A stretch of 64,000 nucleotides of DNA from Kosakonia cowanii JCM 10956 = DSM 18146 (GCF_001975225.1 NZ_CP019447.1:32884-96883); one strand, 5' to 3'. Counted from the first letter of the stretch, positions 9,464 through 20,793 are shown. Notes: generated by a model not told the origin, from the sequence alone. Program-made: numbers and translations.

Positions 9464-10180
9464 TTATATCAGCGTAGTGAGGGATGCCAACCGCGAAATT
9501 TCCATATGCGGCAACAGGCGGCTGTCGCTGGCTTGCAGCAGATCTGCGCCCTCGGGTTTGATCCAGCAGGCCTGCATGCCGCAGCGGATCGCGCCCGCAA
9601 CGTCGGTGGTGAGATCGTCGCCAACGTGCAAAATGTTGCCAATGGGCACGCCAAGACGCTCAGCGGCGCGATGATACATATCGCTGAAGGGTTTTGAGCG
9701 CCCGTCCGGCCCGGCACGCAGAACAAATTTGAAATAGTCGCCGAGCCCGAATAGCTCCGGCTGCGCATTACCGTTAGTGATCGCCACCAGCGGCCACTTT
9801 TCTGCCAGCTTCGCCAGCGTGTCGTGGGTCTCGTCCGGGACATCAATGCGGCTGCGCCAGTGCGCAAAGTTGGCCATGGCGGCTTCGGCACCGGCCGCGG
9901 CCTCTGCTGCCGTCAGCCCGGCATCGAGCATAGCGCGCTCAACGGCGCGTCGCCGCCACTCGGTGACATCGTGATAGATATCCGGCTCGGTTTCGCGCAG
10001 CGCCTGGCGCAGGCGTTTGAATTCGCTGTTCTCCAGCGTGCTGAGCGCCGGGTTGTAGCCCTGCAAAAAGGCCAGCGACTCCTGCTCTGTACGCTGGATC
10101 ACCAGCCGGTTGTCATAAAGGGTGTCGTCCAGGTCGAAAGTGATCGCCGAGATCTCGCCTGGTGGGCGGTAAAAACGCAT
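9464..10180 (-). CDS. yigB: YigB, HAD-family FMN phosphatase
   Basis: Haloacid dehalogenase-like phosphatase; E. coli YigB dephosphorylates 5-amino-6-(5-phospho-D-ribitylamino)uracil and FMN, a late step towards riboflavin. Motif I is seen as FDLDDTLYD (nucleophile Asp16), motif II as AITNGN, and motif IV as HVGDDLTTD. Length 238 residues. Its start codon shares one base with the xerC stop, so it is the last gene of the dapF-yigA-xerC-yigB unit. Confidence 0.95.
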   Translation of the reverse strand: MRFYRPPGEISAITFDLDDTLYDNRLVIQRTEQESLAFLQGYNPALSTLENSEFKRLRQALRETEPDIYHDVTEWRRRAVERAMLDAGLTAAEAAAGAEAAMANFAHWRSRIDVPDETHDTLAKLAEKWPLVAITNGNAQPELFGLGDYFKFVLRAGPDGRSKPFSDMYHRAAERLGVPIGNILHVGDDLTTDVAGAIRCGMQACWIKPEGADLLQASDSRLLPHMEISRLASLTTLI

Positions 10181-11082
10181 TATTTCCCCCGTTTTGCGCG
10201 CGGATGCGCCGCATCGTAGACCGAAGCAAGGTGTTGAAAATCAAGATGGGTATAGATCTGGGTGGTGGATAAATTGGCGTGGCCAAGCAGCTCCTGCACG
10301 CCGCGCAGATCGCCGCTCGACTCCAGCATATGGGTGGCAAAGGAGTGGCGCAGTTTATGCGGATGCACATGGCTGTTCAGCCCCTGCTTAATGCCCCATT
10401 CGGCAAACCGTTTCTGCACATTGCGCGCCGAGATGCGCTTGCCGAGCTTTGAGAGGAACAGCGCATCGTCCTGCGCGCCAAACAGTTCGCGCAGATCGAG
10501 CCAGTGCTCAACCCAGCTCACCGCATTGCGGCCTATCGGCACGCGACGCTCTTTGCTGCCCTTGCCGAGCACCCACACTTCGCCGCTCTCCAGATCGAGG
10601 TGTTTGATATCGAGATTGACCAGTTCCGACAGACGCAGGCCCGCGCCGTACATCACTTCCAGCATCGCGCGGTCGCGCACCGCCAGCGGATCGTTAATGT
10701 CGATCTCCAGCAGACGGTTTACATCATCGACATCGATATTTTTCGGCAGATGGCGCGCGGCTTTCGGCGCCGAGATCCCTTTCGCCGGGTTGGCGGGCAG
10801 CTCGCCCTGACTCACCAGCCAGTCGAAGAAGCTGCGCAGTGCCGAGAGCCGTAGCGCGAGACTCGCCGCGCCCAGCCCTTTGCGGCGGCTGCGGGTGGCA
10901 ATCGAGCGCACCGTGGCAGCATCGCACTGTTGCCAGCTTTTGAGGCCGAGATCGTCCGCCATCGCCATAATGGCGTCCAGCTGGCGCTGATAGTTACGCA
11001 GGGTGATCGGGCTGAGCTGGCGCTCAACGCCGAGGTAACGCAAAAAGCGGGTAACGAGCGGAAAGAGCGGCGGAGCGGTCAT
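10180..11082 (-). CDS. xerC: Tyrosine recombinase XerC
   Basis: Site-specific recombinase that acts with XerD at dif to resolve chromosome dimers, and at cer-like plasmid sites. 300 residues: an N-terminal SAM-like core-binding domain (about 1-100) and a C-terminal catalytic domain with all six catalytic residues visible: Arg150, Lys174, His242, Arg245, His268 and Tyr277. The start overlaps the end of yigA by 4 bp, so translation is coupled. This is the housekeeping enzyme, not a mobile-element integrase. Confidence 0.98.
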   Translation of the reverse strand: MTAPPLFPLVTRFLRYLGVERQLSPITLRNYQRQLDAIMAMADDLGLKSWQQCDAATVRSIATRSRRKGLGAASLALRLSALRSFFDWLVSQGELPANPAKGISAPKAARHLPKNIDVDDVNRLLEIDINDPLAVRDRAMLEVMYGAGLRLSELVNLDIKHLDLESGEVWVLGKGSKERRVPIGRNAVSWVEHWLDLRELFGAQDDALFLSKLGKRISARNVQKRFAEWGIKQGLNSHVHPHKLRHSFATHMLESSGDLRGVQELLGHANLSTTQIYTHLDFQHLASVYDAAHPRAKRGK

Positions 11083-11786
11083 GCGCGCGCGATCCAGCGC
11101 TCAAGCAGATCCGGCAGCATCTGCGCGATCTCCTCCAGCAGCTGGGTACCCTGACCATGTTGATAATGGTGCGGATCGCGGCTGCTGAACAGCACCACGC
11201 CGAGCGAGCCATCTTGCCCCATCAGCGACATCGCCACTGATCCGATGGCTTTCGCCTCCGGCAACAGCAGCAACAGCTCCGGCCCGTTGAGCGATCCCAG
11301 ATAGTGATGCTGGTGGCCAAGGCGCTGAATGCGCAGTGGCTCAAACGCCTGACGCGAGAGGGAGAGATGGGTGTAGCGCGACGGCGCGCCGAGACGCCAG
11401 CGATCCGGAAAGAGGCGCACCGTGGCGCCCGCCAGCCCTAAATCACGCGCCCAGCGGTGCAGGCGGCTCAGCATCTCATCCAGGCTTGGCGCGGAAGCCA
11501 GCCGGCTTTGCAGGCGCAGCAGGCGATAAAAGAGCCCTTCATTGGCGCTCGCCTGCTCCATCAGCAGCGTCATGTTCTCTTCCAGCGCGTTGATGTGGTT
11601 GCGCGAGCGCGCCATATGCCACTCCACCAGAGAAACCGTGTCGCGCACCGCATGCGGCACGCGCATCTGTTCTACCAGCCGCGCGTTACGGATAAAGAAG
11701 TCAGGATGGCGCACCAAATAGTCGGCAACGGTCTGATCTTCCAGCTCCGTCAGCGTCTCCTGCAATTCTTCCCCTGGTTGCTTCAT
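11079..11786 (-). CDS. yigA: YigA, DUF484 family protein
   Basis: Cytoplasmic protein of the DUF484 family, 235 residues, function not established. A conserved N-terminal segment ([12 protein letters not shown]) is followed by a helical stretch that may form a coiled coil, then a GAF-like domain. It overlaps dapF by 4 bp upstream and xerC by 4 bp downstream, a fixed arrangement in gammaproteobacteria. Confidence 0.9.
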   Translation of the reverse strand: MKQPGEELQETLTELEDQTVADYLVRHPDFFIRNARLVEQMRVPHAVRDTVSLVEWHMARSRNHINALEENMTLLMEQASANEGLFYRLLRLQSRLASAPSLDEMLSRLHRWARDLGLAGATVRLFPDRWRLGAPSRYTHLSLSRQAFEPLRIQRLGHQHHYLGSLNGPELLLLLPEAKAIGSVAMSLMGQDGSLGVVLFSSRDPHHYQHGQGTQLLEEIAQMLPDLLERWIARA

Positions 11787-12607
11787 AGATGAATAAACCC
11801 GTCATAGACATGTGCCGCCGGGCCAGTCATGTACAGCGGTTGGCCCGGGCCTTTCCAGGCGATATCAAGTCGACCGCCCGGTAACTCCACACGAACGCTT
11901 TCCGCCAGCAAGCCTTGCTGAATGCCGACGGCAACGGCTGCGCAGGCACCGCTTCCGCACGCCTGCGTTTCACCTGCGCCGCGCTCGAAAACGCGCAGGC
12001 GGATATGATCGGTTTTGACGACCTGCATAAAGCCGATATTGGCGCGTTCAGGAAAGCGCTCATGGCTCTCCAGCACCGGTCCCAGCGTCTCTACCGGCGC
12101 GTTTTCCACGCTATCGACCTGGATAACACAGTGCGGGTTGCCCATCGATACGACGCCGCAGAGCACGGTTTGTTCCGCCGCGCGCATAATATAGGTCTTC
12201 TCCGCTTTGTTCGCGCGAAACGGCACCTGCGACGGTTCGAAGTTCGGTTCGCCCATATTGACGCGCACCAGCTCATCTTCCGTTACGCTCAATACCATAC
12301 GCCCGTTCGCCGTACTGACGCGAATGTCACGTTTATTGGTCAAACCTTTCAGGCGCACAAAACGGGCGAAACAGCGCGCGCCGTTGCCGCACTGCGACAC
12401 TTCGCTGCCGTCAGCGTTAAAAATACGGTAGTGAAAATCGAGTTCTGGATCGTAAGGAGGCTCAACCACCAGCAGCTGATCGAAGCCTACGCCAAGATGG
12501 CGATCCGCCAGACGACGGATCAACTCCGGGGAGAAAAAGAGATTCTGCGTCACCGCGTCGACGACCATAAAATCGTTGCCAAGGCCATGCATCTTTGAGA
12601 ACTGCAT
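11783..12607 (-). CDS. dapF: Diaminopimelate epimerase DapF
   Basis: Converts LL- to meso-diaminopimelate without a cofactor, supplying lysine biosynthesis and peptidoglycan. 274 residues with both active-site cysteines in their signatures: Cys73 in [10 protein letters not shown] and Cys217 in [11 protein letters not shown]. It follows lptM by 36 bp and overlaps yigA by 4 bp, so the four downstream genes are probably co-transcribed from it. Confidence 0.98.
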   Translation of the reverse strand: MQFSKMHGLGNDFMVVDAVTQNLFFSPELIRRLADRHLGVGFDQLLVVEPPYDPELDFHYRIFNADGSEVSQCGNGARCFARFVRLKGLTNKRDIRVSTANGRMVLSVTEDELVRVNMGEPNFEPSQVPFRANKAEKTYIMRAAEQTVLCGVVSMGNPHCVIQVDSVENAPVETLGPVLESHERFPERANIGFMQVVKTDHIRLRVFERGAGETQACGSGACAAVAVGIQQGLLAESVRVELPGGRLDIAWKGPGQPLYMTGPAAHVYDGFIHL

Positions 12608-12643
12608 TATCTACTCCATTTACGCGGGTACAGAGCGGTAACG

Positions 12644-12847
12644 TCAATAATTCACCTGGGTCGGCGAGCCGGTATCGCCCCGATCGTTACTATTTGGAAT
12701 AGTAGGCTGGATCGTGCTCTCCTGCGTTTTGGTTGGCGGCGGCGCGGTTTTATCGGCCGGAGGGAAGTAGAGCGGCCCTTTCAGACCACAGCCCGTCAGG
12801 CTGAACAGAGTCAGCACTACGGCCAGCGTGCGAAACAGATCTTTCAT
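12644..12847 (-). CDS. lptM: LptM (YifL), small lipoprotein of LPS assembly
   Basis: Outer-membrane lipoprotein that helps oxidative maturation of the LptDE lipopolysaccharide translocon in E. coli. An ATG seven codons upstream is in frame, but the one at 12845-12847 (MKDLFRTLAV) gives the usual 67-residue protein. A signal peptide ends in the lipobox LTGC with Cys20 as the lipidated residue, followed by the conserved GLKGPLYFPPAD and a proline/threonine-rich tail. It is divergent from cyaY with a 136-bp gap. Confidence 0.92.
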   Translation of the reverse strand: MKDLFRTLAVVLTLFSLTGCGLKGPLYFPPADKTAPPPTKTQESTIQPTIPNSNDRGDTGSPTQVNY

Positions 12848-12983
12848 TATCGTTGCCTGTGAGTTCATTCTTACTGCGCTCTATCATCGCAGGAGAAGAC
12901 ACAAAAGCAAGAGTTTGCACGTTTAGGGCAACGGGAAATGTTTCGCGTTATACTGCGGCCATCATAAAAAACAGGAAAGCAGA

Positions 12984-13304
12984 ATGAACGATTCAGAATT
13001 TCATCGCCTCGCCGACGGCCTGTGGCTCACCATCGAAGAACGCCTGGATGAGTGGGACGGCGATAGCGATATCGACTGTGAGATCAATGGCGGCGTATTA
13101 ACCCTCAGCTTTGAAAACGGCAGTAAAATCATCATTAACCGTCAGGAGCCGCTGCACCAGGTGTGGCTGGCGACAAAACAGGGCGGTTACCATTTCAATC
13201 TCAAAGGGGATGAGTGGGTCTGCGATCGCAGCGGCGAAACCTTCTGGGATCTGCTGGAGCAGGCGGCAAGCCAGCAAGCAGGCGAAAGCGTCACTTTCCG
13301 CTAA
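12984..13304 (+). CDS. cyaY: CyaY frataxin
   Basis: Bacterial frataxin, 106 residues; binds iron and modulates the IscS cysteine desulfurase during Fe-S cluster assembly. An acidic first helix ([23 protein letters not shown]) supplies the metal-binding surface, followed by the conserved sheet ([28 protein letters not shown]). An AGGAAAG ribosome site precedes the ATG. It is convergent with cyaA. Confidence 0.97.
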   Translation: MNDSEFHRLADGLWLTIEERLDEWDGDSDIDCEINGGVLTLSFENGSKIIINRQEPLHQVWLATKQGGYHFNLKGDEWVCDRSGETFWDLLEQAASQQAGESVTFR

Positions 13305-13335
13305 GACGCGCTGCCCGGGAGACCGGGCAGCAATA

Positions 13336-15879
13336 TCAGGAGAAATACTGCTGCAACAGCGGTGCGGCGTTATCCTGATTGGCCGGCGATGCGGTGCTGA
13401 TCGCCTGGTTGCGGAACGGGATCACCTGCGCGCGCCCTTCAACATTCACAATCTGGTAGAACTGCGGCAGGTTAAAGTTTATAAAGCTTGAGCCGTAGGT
13501 AAAACGATCGTGGGATGAGGAGAAGAAGCGGCTTACGTCGCGCACCAGCTCCTCTTTGCTGCCTTCACAGTGGTGATACACTTCGGCGCGGTTGCTCTCA
13601 TCCAGAATATAGATGTTAAAGCCCTCTTCCCCCGCCTCTTCAAAGAAGAACTGAATAATCCCTTCGCTGGCAAAACCATCTACCACCGCCGGTAATTCGA
13701 CGTGGTTGGTCTCCACCTGCACCGACAAACCATGCAGCTTGTTGTGGGAAATGGCACCGTAAAACTCGATAGCGTTTTCCAGCTTCTGCACCGAAACGTT
13801 CACGCGCTCGAAGAACAGGCCCCAGGTTTGCCCCGCCACGCGCAGCGCTTTAAAGCGCCCGGTTTCGTGACGCGTCGTCGAGAGGCGCAGTTCAATACAT
13901 TCAGAGACCAGCTGCTGCACGCGGGTGCGGATCAGGCCACGCAGATGCTGGCTGTAACAGAAGACTTCGACGCTGTCCGGCGGCGCGGCATCCTGGTGCA
14001 TTTTCCCGAGAATGGTTTTCAAAGCTTCAATCATCGCCTGCTCGCCGTTGAAGTGCAGGGTACGCACTTCGTTCCACGAGTTGCGATAGAGCAGATCGAC
14101 ACTGCCAACGAGGCAGTTTTGCTGCTCGCCGAAGCTGAAGACATCAAGCTTACGGAAATCAAAGTGCACCACCTGGTTACGGAACGCCGCTGTCGGGTCG
14201 TACTCCAGGTTGACGATAATCGCCAGATGGCGGATTTCGCACGGGCTATAGAGCGCTTTCGGCGTTGGCGCAGGCAGGCGCAGCGGGAAGTGGTGCGAGA
14301 CATCAGCAACCATCTCCTGCAGCTTCGGCAGATCGACAATGCCATTGCCCTTAATAAACAGGCGCGTGCGCGACGTCAGCAGGCCATTGAACCACGCCCA
14401 GGCGACCAGCTTATTCAGGTAGCGGTTATACTCCAGCGGCTGATGGCTGACGATGGAGTCCATGTTCGGCGCGCGGTTGTAGAGATACCAACCGGTACGG
14501 TTGGCGCGGCCCGGCGGCACATGAATAAAGGTTAAATTCGGTTCGGAGAGATCCGGTGAAATCTGCGGGTTCACCAGCGTCACTTTGCCCGGCAGCGCTT
14601 CAAACGCCGCGTAGAGTTTACGGGTTAAGACCCCGATATCCTGCGGGCTGGCGGAGACGCTCAGGTTATTACGGCGGGCAAAGCGGATCAGGTTACGGTA
14701 GCTCTGCATCATCGCATCAAGCAGCTCATTGTGCGCTTCGCGCACCTGATCGATTTTCCAGTTGGCGCGGTTATCGAGCATTGCGAGGCGCGCTTCGTCC
14801 CAGCCCCACTCTTTCACTAACTGCGTGATCACTTCGCGACGCCAGCCGACGCAGGCGCGTTCGCGGCTCAGTTTTTCACACACTTTTAAGTAGAAACATC
14901 GACGCACCAGGTCAAGACGCGTCGGATCCTCAATCGCTTCCAGATAGTGCGTGACGCGCTCAAGCATCATGCAGTAGTGATCGAGACCGAAAGAGACGAT
15001 CTCGCCGTCGTGCAGGCGCTGTTTGATATCTTTCGCCAGCAGGCGGGTATTCGGATATTCCCAGGAGTAGGCTTCGAGCAGCAGGGTTTTCAGCACCGCT
15101 TTATAAGGCGAGTCGATGCTCTTATAGAGCTGCCACAGGCTGGCACCAAAATACTCTTCCGCCGAGAGCGAGCTTAAGCCGCCCAGATCGAGCCACTCGT
15201 TCGGGGTCAGCACGCCCTGCGCGTAGAGCGTCATGACGTAATCGTCGTAATTCTCCTCTTCGTCGCCAGGCACCATATTCCACAGAATACGTTTACCTGC
15301 CAGACGCACGGCGGTGCGGTAGAACTCATCGAGCAGTAAAATGTGCTGCGTTGAGCCGCAATCTTCGCCGCCGAGGCTGCCGCTTTCATTATGGCGGAAG
15401 CGGTTCTCATCAATCAGGAAGAAGCTCACTTCCACGCCAAGGGAGGCGGCCCAGCTCTCCAGCAGGCTGCATTTACGCTGTAACAGCTGGCGCTCGTCGT
15501 TATCGAGCCAGGATTGGTGGCAGACCCAGATATCAAGATCGGAAGAGCAGCTCTGCCCAACCGAAGAGGTGCTGCCCATGGAGTAGACGCCGGTGATCGG
15601 CAGCTCGCCGGTCGGCGCATCCTGCGCAGGCAGGCCACGGTTCAGCTCAAGTTCGTTCAGGTAGTGGAGTTGGTTTTCATCAGGCGTGTAGAGGCAAATG
15701 CCATTGGGAACGTTACCGTCAAGGTAGCCAGGCATCAGCGGATGGTGATAGTGCAGTAATGTCGGCAGCAGACTGTAAACCTGCTGAAAAGCAGGGCCCA
15801 TGGCAGCAAGCGCGCGATCCACACGCAGTTGATTAATGGCATCCAGTCGCTGTTTCAGCGTCTCAATATAGAGGTACAA
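13336..15879 (-). CDS. cyaA: Class I adenylate cyclase CyaA
   Basis: Makes cAMP from ATP; the N-terminal half is catalytic and the C-terminal half is regulatory, responding to glucose through the phosphotransferase enzyme IIA-Glc. 847 residues, family-typical length, with the nucleotidyltransferase-like motif [17 protein letters not shown] near residue 105. The start is a TTG (first residues [13 protein letters not shown] follow), as in E. coli, where the weak start limits synthesis. A CRP site lies about 150 bp upstream. Confidence 0.97.
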   Translation of the reverse strand: MYLYIETLKQRLDAINQLRVDRALAAMGPAFQQVYSLLPTLLHYHHPLMPGYLDGNVPNGICLYTPDENQLHYLNELELNRGLPAQDAPTGELPITGVYSMGSTSSVGQSCSSDLDIWVCHQSWLDNDERQLLQRKCSLLESWAASLGVEVSFFLIDENRFRHNESGSLGGEDCGSTQHILLLDEFYRTAVRLAGKRILWNMVPGDEEENYDDYVMTLYAQGVLTPNEWLDLGGLSSLSAEEYFGASLWQLYKSIDSPYKAVLKTLLLEAYSWEYPNTRLLAKDIKQRLHDGEIVSFGLDHYCMMLERVTHYLEAIEDPTRLDLVRRCFYLKVCEKLSRERACVGWRREVITQLVKEWGWDEARLAMLDNRANWKIDQVREAHNELLDAMMQSYRNLIRFARRNNLSVSASPQDIGVLTRKLYAAFEALPGKVTLVNPQISPDLSEPNLTFIHVPPGRANRTGWYLYNRAPNMDSIVSHQPLEYNRYLNKLVAWAWFNGLLTSRTRLFIKGNGIVDLPKLQEMVADVSHHFPLRLPAPTPKALYSPCEIRHLAIIVNLEYDPTAAFRNQVVHFDFRKLDVFSFGEQQNCLVGSVDLLYRNSWNEVRTLHFNGEQAMIEALKTILGKMHQDAAPPDSVEVFCYSQHLRGLIRTRVQQLVSECIELRLSTTRHETGRFKALRVAGQTWGLFFERVNVSVQKLENAIEFYGAISHNKLHGLSVQVETNHVELPAVVDGFASEGIIQFFFEEAGEEGFNIYILDESNRAEVYHHCEGSKEELVRDVSRFFSSSHDRFTYGSSFINFNLPQFYQIVNVEGRAQVIPFRNQAISTASPANQDNAAPLLQQYFS

Positions 15880-16238
15880 GACATATCGCCTGATGTTTTA
15901 CACACACACCTTCATGCTGATGTTTTGTAGGCCGCAGCTTGAAAAGGGGTGCGTAGACAGAAAATCCAAAAGTAGCCGTTGCCCTTTTTTCGTCGTTATC
16001 GTTATGGGAGGACAGACGAAAAAATGGTCTAAAACGTGATCAATCTAACACCTTGCTCATTGACCGTAAAGAAAGATGCGCTACAAACCAGTTTAGCATT
16101 AAACGCACTCTGTAAATTCCGAATTACATCCCGCGCTGCGCCTGTTGCGCGGCGCGAGACCCGCAATCGACCGTGAACACTGACACCCTAATGCAACAGT
16201 GTTAGGATGGTCAACGGACGAAATTGACGGTATCAAGC
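15880..16238. promoter_or_regulatory. Divergent cyaA-hemC control region
   Basis: 359 bp without a gene between the starts of cyaA and hemC. It holds the CRP-like site at 16031-16052 and must contain the promoters of both units. The short frame over the middle on the minus strand has no family resemblance and is not called. Confidence 0.7.
16031..16052 (-). promoter_or_regulatory. CRP-cAMP site of cyaA
   Basis: On the minus strand the core reads TGTTAGATTGATCACG, a TGTxA-N6-TCACx match to the CRP consensus, with one good and one weaker half. The surrounding bases resemble the E. coli cyaA P2 region, where CRP-cAMP represses cyaA. Feedback control by cAMP is therefore likely. Confidence 0.75.
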
Positions 16239-17180
16239 ATGGTAGACAATGTTTTAAGAATTGCCACACGGCAAAGCCCGCTTGCGCTCTGGCAGGCACA
16301 TTATGTAAAGGCGCGCCTTGAAGCGAGCCATCCGGGGTTAGCCGTTGAGCTGGTGCCGATGGTGACGCGCGGCGATGTGATCCTCGACACGCCGCTGGCG
16401 AAAGTGGGCGGTAAAGGTCTGTTCGTGAAAGAGCTTGAACGGGCGCTGCTCGACAATCACGCCGATATCGCTGTGCACTCAATGAAAGATGTCCCGGTCG
16501 ACTTTCCCGATGGACTCGGTCTGGTGACGATTTGCGAACGCGACGATCCGCGCGACGCCTTTGTCTCTAACCGTTATAAGTCTCTGGACGAACTGCCCGC
16601 TGGCAGTATTGTCGGCACCTCCAGTTTACGCCGCCAGTGTCAGTTGGCTGCGCTGCGCCCCGATCTGGTGATCCGCTCGCTGCGCGGCAACGTTGGCACC
16701 CGCCTGAGCAAGCTCGATAACGGCGAATACGATGCGATTATCCTCGCCGTCGCCGGTCTTAACCGCCTGGGCCTTAGCGATCGTGTACGCTGGGCGCTGC
16801 CGCCGGAAATCTCACTCCCGGCCGTAGGCCAGGGCGCGGTGGGCGTTGAGTGCCGTCTTGACGATGCGCGTACCCGTGCGCTGCTGCAGCCGCTGAATCA
16901 TGATGAGACCGCAATCCGCGTTAAAGCCGAGCGGGCGATGAACACCCGTCTTGAAGGCGGCTGCCAGGTGCCAATCGGCAGCTATGCTGAATTGATTAAC
17001 GGCGAACTCTGGTTGCGCGGGCTGGTTGGCGCGCCGGATGGTTCGACGATGATACGCGGCGAGCGTCGCGGCCAACCGGAAGATGCGCTAAAGATGGGCA
17101 TCTCGCTGGCAGAAGAGCTGCTGGATAACGGCGCGCGCGCCATTCTTGCTGATATTTACAACGGAGAAGCCCCCGCATGA
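16239..17180 (+). CDS. hemC: Porphobilinogen deaminase HemC
   Basis: Joins four porphobilinogen units into hydroxymethylbilane in heme synthesis. A TTG at 16224 is in frame, but the ATG at 16239 ([20 protein letters not shown]) gives the conserved 313 residues. The dipyrromethane-cofactor cysteine (Cys242) is in [13 protein letters not shown], and the arginine-rich active site is seen in [10 protein letters not shown] and [13 protein letters not shown]. The stop overlaps the hemD start (ATGA), so hemCDXY is one coupled operon, divergent from cyaA. Confidence 0.97.
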   Translation: MVDNVLRIATRQSPLALWQAHYVKARLEASHPGLAVELVPMVTRGDVILDTPLAKVGGKGLFVKELERALLDNHADIAVHSMKDVPVDFPDGLGLVTICERDDPRDAFVSNRYKSLDELPAGSIVGTSSLRRQCQLAALRPDLVIRSLRGNVGTRLSKLDNGEYDAIILAVAGLNRLGLSDRVRWALPPEISLPAVGQGAVGVECRLDDARTRALLQPLNHDETAIRVKAERAMNTRLEGGCQVPIGSYAELINGELWLRGLVGAPDGSTMIRGERRGQPEDALKMGISLAEELLDNGARAILADIYNGEAPA

Positions 17181-17917
17181 GTATCCTGGTCACCCGTCCC
17201 TCTCCCTCCGGGGAAGAGTTAGTGAGCCGACTGCGCACACTGGGTTTGGTGGCCTGGAGCTTTCCGTTGATTGAATTCACGCCGGGTCGTGAGCTGCCTT
17301 TATTACCTGGGCTGCTTGCCAGGCTCGGCGCGAATGACCTCGCGTTTGTGCTGTCACAGCACGCTGTCTCCTTCGCGCATGCCCATTTGCAGCAGGCTGG
17401 CCTCTCCTTCCCAACGGAACCGGCCTGGTTTGCTATCGGGCGTACCACCGCGCTCGCACTACATACGGTAAGCGGCATTGATGTGCGCTACCCTCACGAC
17501 CGGGAAATCAGCGAAGTGTTGCTACAATTACCTGAATTGCAAGATGTTCAGGGCAAGCATGCGCTAATCTTACGGGGCAACGGCGGGCGCGAACTGTTGG
17601 CGGAAACGTTAACTGAGCGCGGCGCGAATGTTGAATTTTGCGAGTGTTATCAACGCAGTGCAAAATTTTATGACGGTGCAGAAGAAGCGATGCGCTGGCA
17701 TACGCGGGGTGTCTCAACGCTGGTGGTCACCAGCGGCGAAATGCTGCAGCAGCTTTTTTCACTTATTCCTCCCTGGTATCGGGAGAACTGGTTACTTCGC
17801 TGCCGCCTGGTGGTGGTAAGCGAACGTCTGGCGAACCTTGCCCGGGAACTGGGCTGGCAAGAGATTCAGGTCGCTGACAATGCCGACAACGATGCGCTGC
17901 TTCGCGCATTACAATAA
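17177..17917 (+). CDS. hemD: Uroporphyrinogen-III synthase HemD
   Basis: Cyclises hydroxymethylbilane with inversion of ring D to uroporphyrinogen III. 246 residues, a two-domain protein with low sequence conservation; the N-terminal [14 protein letters not shown] and the central [16 protein letters not shown] segments are typical. The start overlaps hemC by 4 bp, and hemX follows after 21 bp. Confidence 0.96.
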   Translation: MSILVTRPSPSGEELVSRLRTLGLVAWSFPLIEFTPGRELPLLPGLLARLGANDLAFVLSQHAVSFAHAHLQQAGLSFPTEPAWFAIGRTTALALHTVSGIDVRYPHDREISEVLLQLPELQDVQGKHALILRGNGGRELLAETLTERGANVEFCECYQRSAKFYDGAEEAMRWHTRGVSTLVVTSGEMLQQLFSLIPPWYRENWLLRCRLVVVSERLANLARELGWQEIQVADNADNDALLRALQ

Positions 17918-17938
17918 CTCTCATAATGGGAAGCCATA

Positions 17939-19102
17939 ATGACGGAACACGAAAACTCCTCCGCCGTGGTTGAAGAGACCAAAGCGGCTGACGGCGTAAC
18001 GCCGCCGCCGGAGAAAGCAGAGAAGAAGAGACGCGCTAACAGGACCAGCCTCGCGCTAAGCGCGATCGCCATCGCTATTGCGCTGGCATCGGGCGCCGGG
18101 CTTTATGGCTGGGTGAAGCATCAAAATAAAACCCTGCAGACCAGCAATGGCGAAATCGCCGACCAACTGATCGCGCTACAACAGACGCAGGATAAGCAGC
18201 GTACTGAGCTGGAAGGGATGATTAAACAGCAGGCTGATGCGCTGGCGGCAGAAAAACGCCAAAGCGAAGCGCTGGCGAAGCAGCTTGATGAAGTTCAGCA
18301 GAAAGTCGCGACCATCTCCGGCTCCGATGCCAAAACCTGGCAGCTGGCGCAGGCTGATTTCCTCGTCAAACTGGCGGGCCGTAAGCTGTGGAGCGATCAG
18401 GATGTCACCACCGCGGCCGCGCTGCTGAAAAGCGCTGACGCCAGCCTTGCGGATATGAACGATCCGAGCCTGATTACTGCGCGTCGTGCCATTACCGACG
18501 ATATCGCCAGCCTCTCCTCCGTGACGCAGGTCGATTATGACGGGGCCATTCTCAAGCTGAACCAGCTCTCCAACCAGATCGATAACCTGCGACTCGCCGA
18601 CAATAACGACGACGATTCGCCGATGGATTCTGACAGCGGCGAGCTCTCAAGCTCCATCAGCGAGTGGCGCGTTAACCTGCAAAAAAGCTGGCGCAACTTT
18701 ATGGACAGCTTTATTACCATTCGCCGCCGCGATGAGACCGCCGTGCCGCTGTTAGCGCCGAATCAGGATGTCTATCTGCGTGAGAACATCCGCTCGCGCC
18801 TGCTGGTTGCGGCGCAGGCCGTTCCGCGTCATCAGGAAGAGACCTACAAACAGGCGCTGGATAACGTGTCGACGTGGGTTCGCGCCTACTACGATACGGA
18901 CGATGCGGCCACCAAAGCGTTTCTCGAAGAGGTGGATAAGCTCGGCCAGCAATCTATCGCCATGGAGCTGCCTGAATCGCTCCAGAGTCAGCCGATTCTG
19001 GAAAAATTGATGCAGACCCGCGTGCGCAACCTGCTCGCGCAGCCCGCTGTGCCGTCTGAACAGGCGCCCGCCGCGCCCGCCGATGCAGCGCAGGGAGAAT
19101 AA
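17939..19102 (+). CDS. hemX: HemX membrane protein of the heme operon
   Basis: Inner-membrane protein of unsettled role, long annotated as a possible uroporphyrinogen-III methyltransferase although no methyltransferase motif is visible. 387 residues: an acidic/basic cytoplasmic N-terminus, one membrane helix at about residues 38-57, then a long periplasmic region whose first part (about 60-125) is rich in Q, E, K and A and looks like a coiled coil. Ends in an Ala/Pro-rich tail. hemY starts 2 bp after the stop. Confidence 0.93.
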   Translation: MTEHENSSAVVEETKAADGVTPPPEKAEKKRRANRTSLALSAIAIAIALASGAGLYGWVKHQNKTLQTSNGEIADQLIALQQTQDKQRTELEGMIKQQADALAAEKRQSEALAKQLDEVQQKVATISGSDAKTWQLAQADFLVKLAGRKLWSDQDVTTAAALLKSADASLADMNDPSLITARRAITDDIASLSSVTQVDYDGAILKLNQLSNQIDNLRLADNNDDDSPMDSDSGELSSSISEWRVNLQKSWRNFMDSFITIRRRDETAVPLLAPNQDVYLRENIRSRLLVAAQAVPRHQEETYKQALDNVSTWVRAYYDTDDAATKAFLEEVDKLGQQSIAMELPESLQSQPILEKLMQTRVRNLLAQPAVPSEQAPAAPADAAQGE

Positions 19103-19104
19103 TC

Positions 19105-20301
19105 ATGCTGAAAGTATTATTGCTCTTTGCACTGCTTCTCGCCGGAATCGTGCTTGGCCCGATGCTCGCCGGGCATCAGGGTTATGTGCTGATCCAGACC
19201 GATAACTACAACATTGAAACCAGCGTCACGGGTCTGGCGATCATGCTGGTGCTGACGCTGGTGGTCTTCTTTGCACTGGAGTGGCTGCTGCGTCGGATCT
19301 TCCGTACCGGCGCGCATACCCGCGGCTGGTTTATGGGCCGTAAGCGTCGTCGCGCGCGCAAGCAGACAGAACAGGCGTTGCTGAAGCTGGCGGAAGGCGA
19401 TTATCAGCAGGTTGAGAAGCTGATGTCGAAAAATGCCGATCACGCGGAACAACCGCTGGTTAACTATCTGCTGGCAGCGGAAGCCGCCCAGCAGCGCGGC
19501 GATGAAATGCGTGCTAACCAGCACCTTCAGCGTGCCGCCGAGCTGGCAGAGAATGACCCGATCCCGGTCGAGATCACCCGCGTTCGTCTGCAACTGGCGC
19601 GCAATGAGAATCATGCTGCGCGTCACGGCGTCGATAAACTGTTGGAGATCGCGCCACGCCATCCGGAAGTGCTGCGTCTGGCGGAACAGGCCTATATTCG
19701 CACCGGTGCGTGGACGTCGCTGCTCGACATCATTCCTTCGATGGCGAAAGCTAACGTTGGCGATGAAGAGCACCGCGACATGCTGCAACAGCAGGCGTGG
19801 ATCGGCATTATGGATCAGGCGCGCGCCGATCAGGGCAGCGATGGTCTGAAGGGCTGGTGGAAGAATCAGAGCCGTAAAACGCGTCACCAGGTGGCGTTGC
19901 AGGTGGCAATGGCGGAGCACTTAATTGAGTGTGACGATCATGACACCGCGCAGGAGATCATCCTCGACGGCCTGAAGCGGCAGTATGACGATCGTCTGGT
20001 GCTGGTGATCCCCCGTCTGAAGACCAATAACCCGGAACAGGTTGAAAAAGTGCTGCGCCAGCAGATCAAAACGCAGGGCGATCGCCCGCTGCTGTGGAGC
20101 ACGCTCGGTCAGTCGCTGATGAAACATGGTGAGTGGCAAGAAGCGACGATTGCATTCCGCGCTGCGCTGAAACAGCGCCCGGATGCGTTTGATTACGCCT
20201 GGCTCGCAGACTGTCTCGACCGCCTGCGCCAGCCTGAAGAGGCCGCAACGATGCGTCGCGACGGCCTGCTGTTAACGCTGCAAAACAACCCGCCTGCTTA
20301 G
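19105..20301 (+). CDS. hemY: HemY, TPR protein of the heme operon
   Basis: Inner-membrane protein with two N-terminal hydrophobic segments (about residues 1-24 and 42-60) followed by a tetratricopeptide-repeat cytoplasmic domain. Required in an undefined way for late protoheme synthesis in E. coli; it is unrelated to the protoporphyrinogen oxidase also called HemY in Bacillus. 398 residues, as in E. coli. It is the last gene of hemCDXY and is convergent with glmZ, 58 bp away. Confidence 0.95.
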   Translation: MLKVLLLFALLLAGIVLGPMLAGHQGYVLIQTDNYNIETSVTGLAIMLVLTLVVFFALEWLLRRIFRTGAHTRGWFMGRKRRRARKQTEQALLKLAEGDYQQVEKLMSKNADHAEQPLVNYLLAAEAAQQRGDEMRANQHLQRAAELAENDPIPVEITRVRLQLARNENHAARHGVDKLLEIAPRHPEVLRLAEQAYIRTGAWTSLLDIIPSMAKANVGDEEHRDMLQQQAWIGIMDQARADQGSDGLKGWWKNQSRKTRHQVALQVAMAEHLIECDDHDTAQEIILDGLKRQYDDRLVLVIPRLKTNNPEQVEKVLRQQIKTQGDRPLLWSTLGQSLMKHGEWQEATIAFRAALKQRPDAFDYAWLADCLDRLRQPEEAATMRRDGLLLTLQNNPPA

Positions 20302-20359
20302 CCCTTCTCTTCGCGTTACAGAGCTGCTCTGTCGCGCGAAGCTTCATTTGTCCCGCCAT

Positions 20360-20565
20360 AAAAAAACGCCTGTCAGCATACACTGACAGGCGTTAAAACA
20401 GGTCTTTGACAACTAATGGGTGCTTCACTCAACGTTATGCCCATGGTGTTTGATGAGGCCGAAGCGACATCTCTCGGTGGACGATAAGCACCATAAAACG
20501 GCTCTGCGTCATTCCTGGGTTTATGAGGCCAGAAGGCGAACATAAGAGATGGAATGAGCATCTAC
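20360..20565 (-). ncRNA. glmZ: Small RNA GlmZ (SraJ)
   Basis: Hfq-dependent small RNA that pairs with the glmS leader and activates GlcN-6-P synthase; RapZ directs RNase E to cleave it, and GlmY protects it. Read on the minus strand the transcript begins GTAGATGCTCATTCCATCTC, as E. coli GlmZ does, keeps long conserved blocks (GACGCAGAGCCGTTT, GGTGCTTATCGTCCAC, AACGTTGAGTGAAGCACCCA) and the pairing/processing region GACCTGTTTTAACGCC, and ends in a 12-bp terminator hairpin (20365-20394) followed by seven T. Predicted length 206 nt. It lies just after hemY, as in E. coli. Confidence 0.95.
20365..20394 (-). terminator. GlmZ intrinsic terminator
   Basis: Perfect 12-bp stem (20365-20376 with 20383-20394), 6-nt loop, followed by seven T on the minus strand. 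It is the 3' end of GlmZ. Confidence 0.95.
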
Positions 20566-20595
20566 GCCAGTATTATTGCACATAGCGTGCCAACC
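20566..20595 (-). promoter_or_regulatory. Sigma-54-type promoter of glmZ
   Basis: Upstream of the GlmZ start the minus strand reads TTGGCACG, four bases, then GTGCA, a near-consensus -24/-12 element (TGGCACG-N4-TTGCW) about 12 bases before the predicted start. An overlapping AATAAT could serve as a sigma-70 -10 box. Sigma-54 promoters for glmZ are known in several enterobacteria. Confidence 0.75.
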
Positions 20596-20698
20596 CCGCA
20601 TTAAGAAATGTTACATCACGCAACCTTTTAAGAAACCTCTATATTTAGGCAGCTGGCGGTAAAAGCGTCCCTTGCCACGCCTCGCCGCAGACGCAATC

Positions 20699-20716
20699 TG
20701 TCGCTGTGGGACGACA
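20699..20716 (-). promoter_or_regulatory. GlrR (QseF) binding site upstream of glmZ
   Basis: TGTC-N10-GACA, a perfect match to the GlrR activator consensus, about 135 bp upstream of the GlmZ start, a normal distance for a sigma-54 enhancer. A second copy with one mismatch (TGTC-N10-AACA) is at 20794-20811. Confidence 0.7.
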
Positions 20717-20793
20717 TATCTACGCCATTTTAGGTAAAGCTATTTTAATCAAAAGGTTACGTGTAGCTGATAGGCGACAACACGAGATAAGAA

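Noticed and set aside
10180..11082. Tyrosine recombinase as a sign of a mobile island
   Set aside because: It is the housekeeping XerC in its fixed place after dapF and yigA.
20373..20561. 62-codon minus-strand frame between hemY and the tRNAs
   Set aside because: It is inside GlmZ, a non-coding RNA with clear sequence match.
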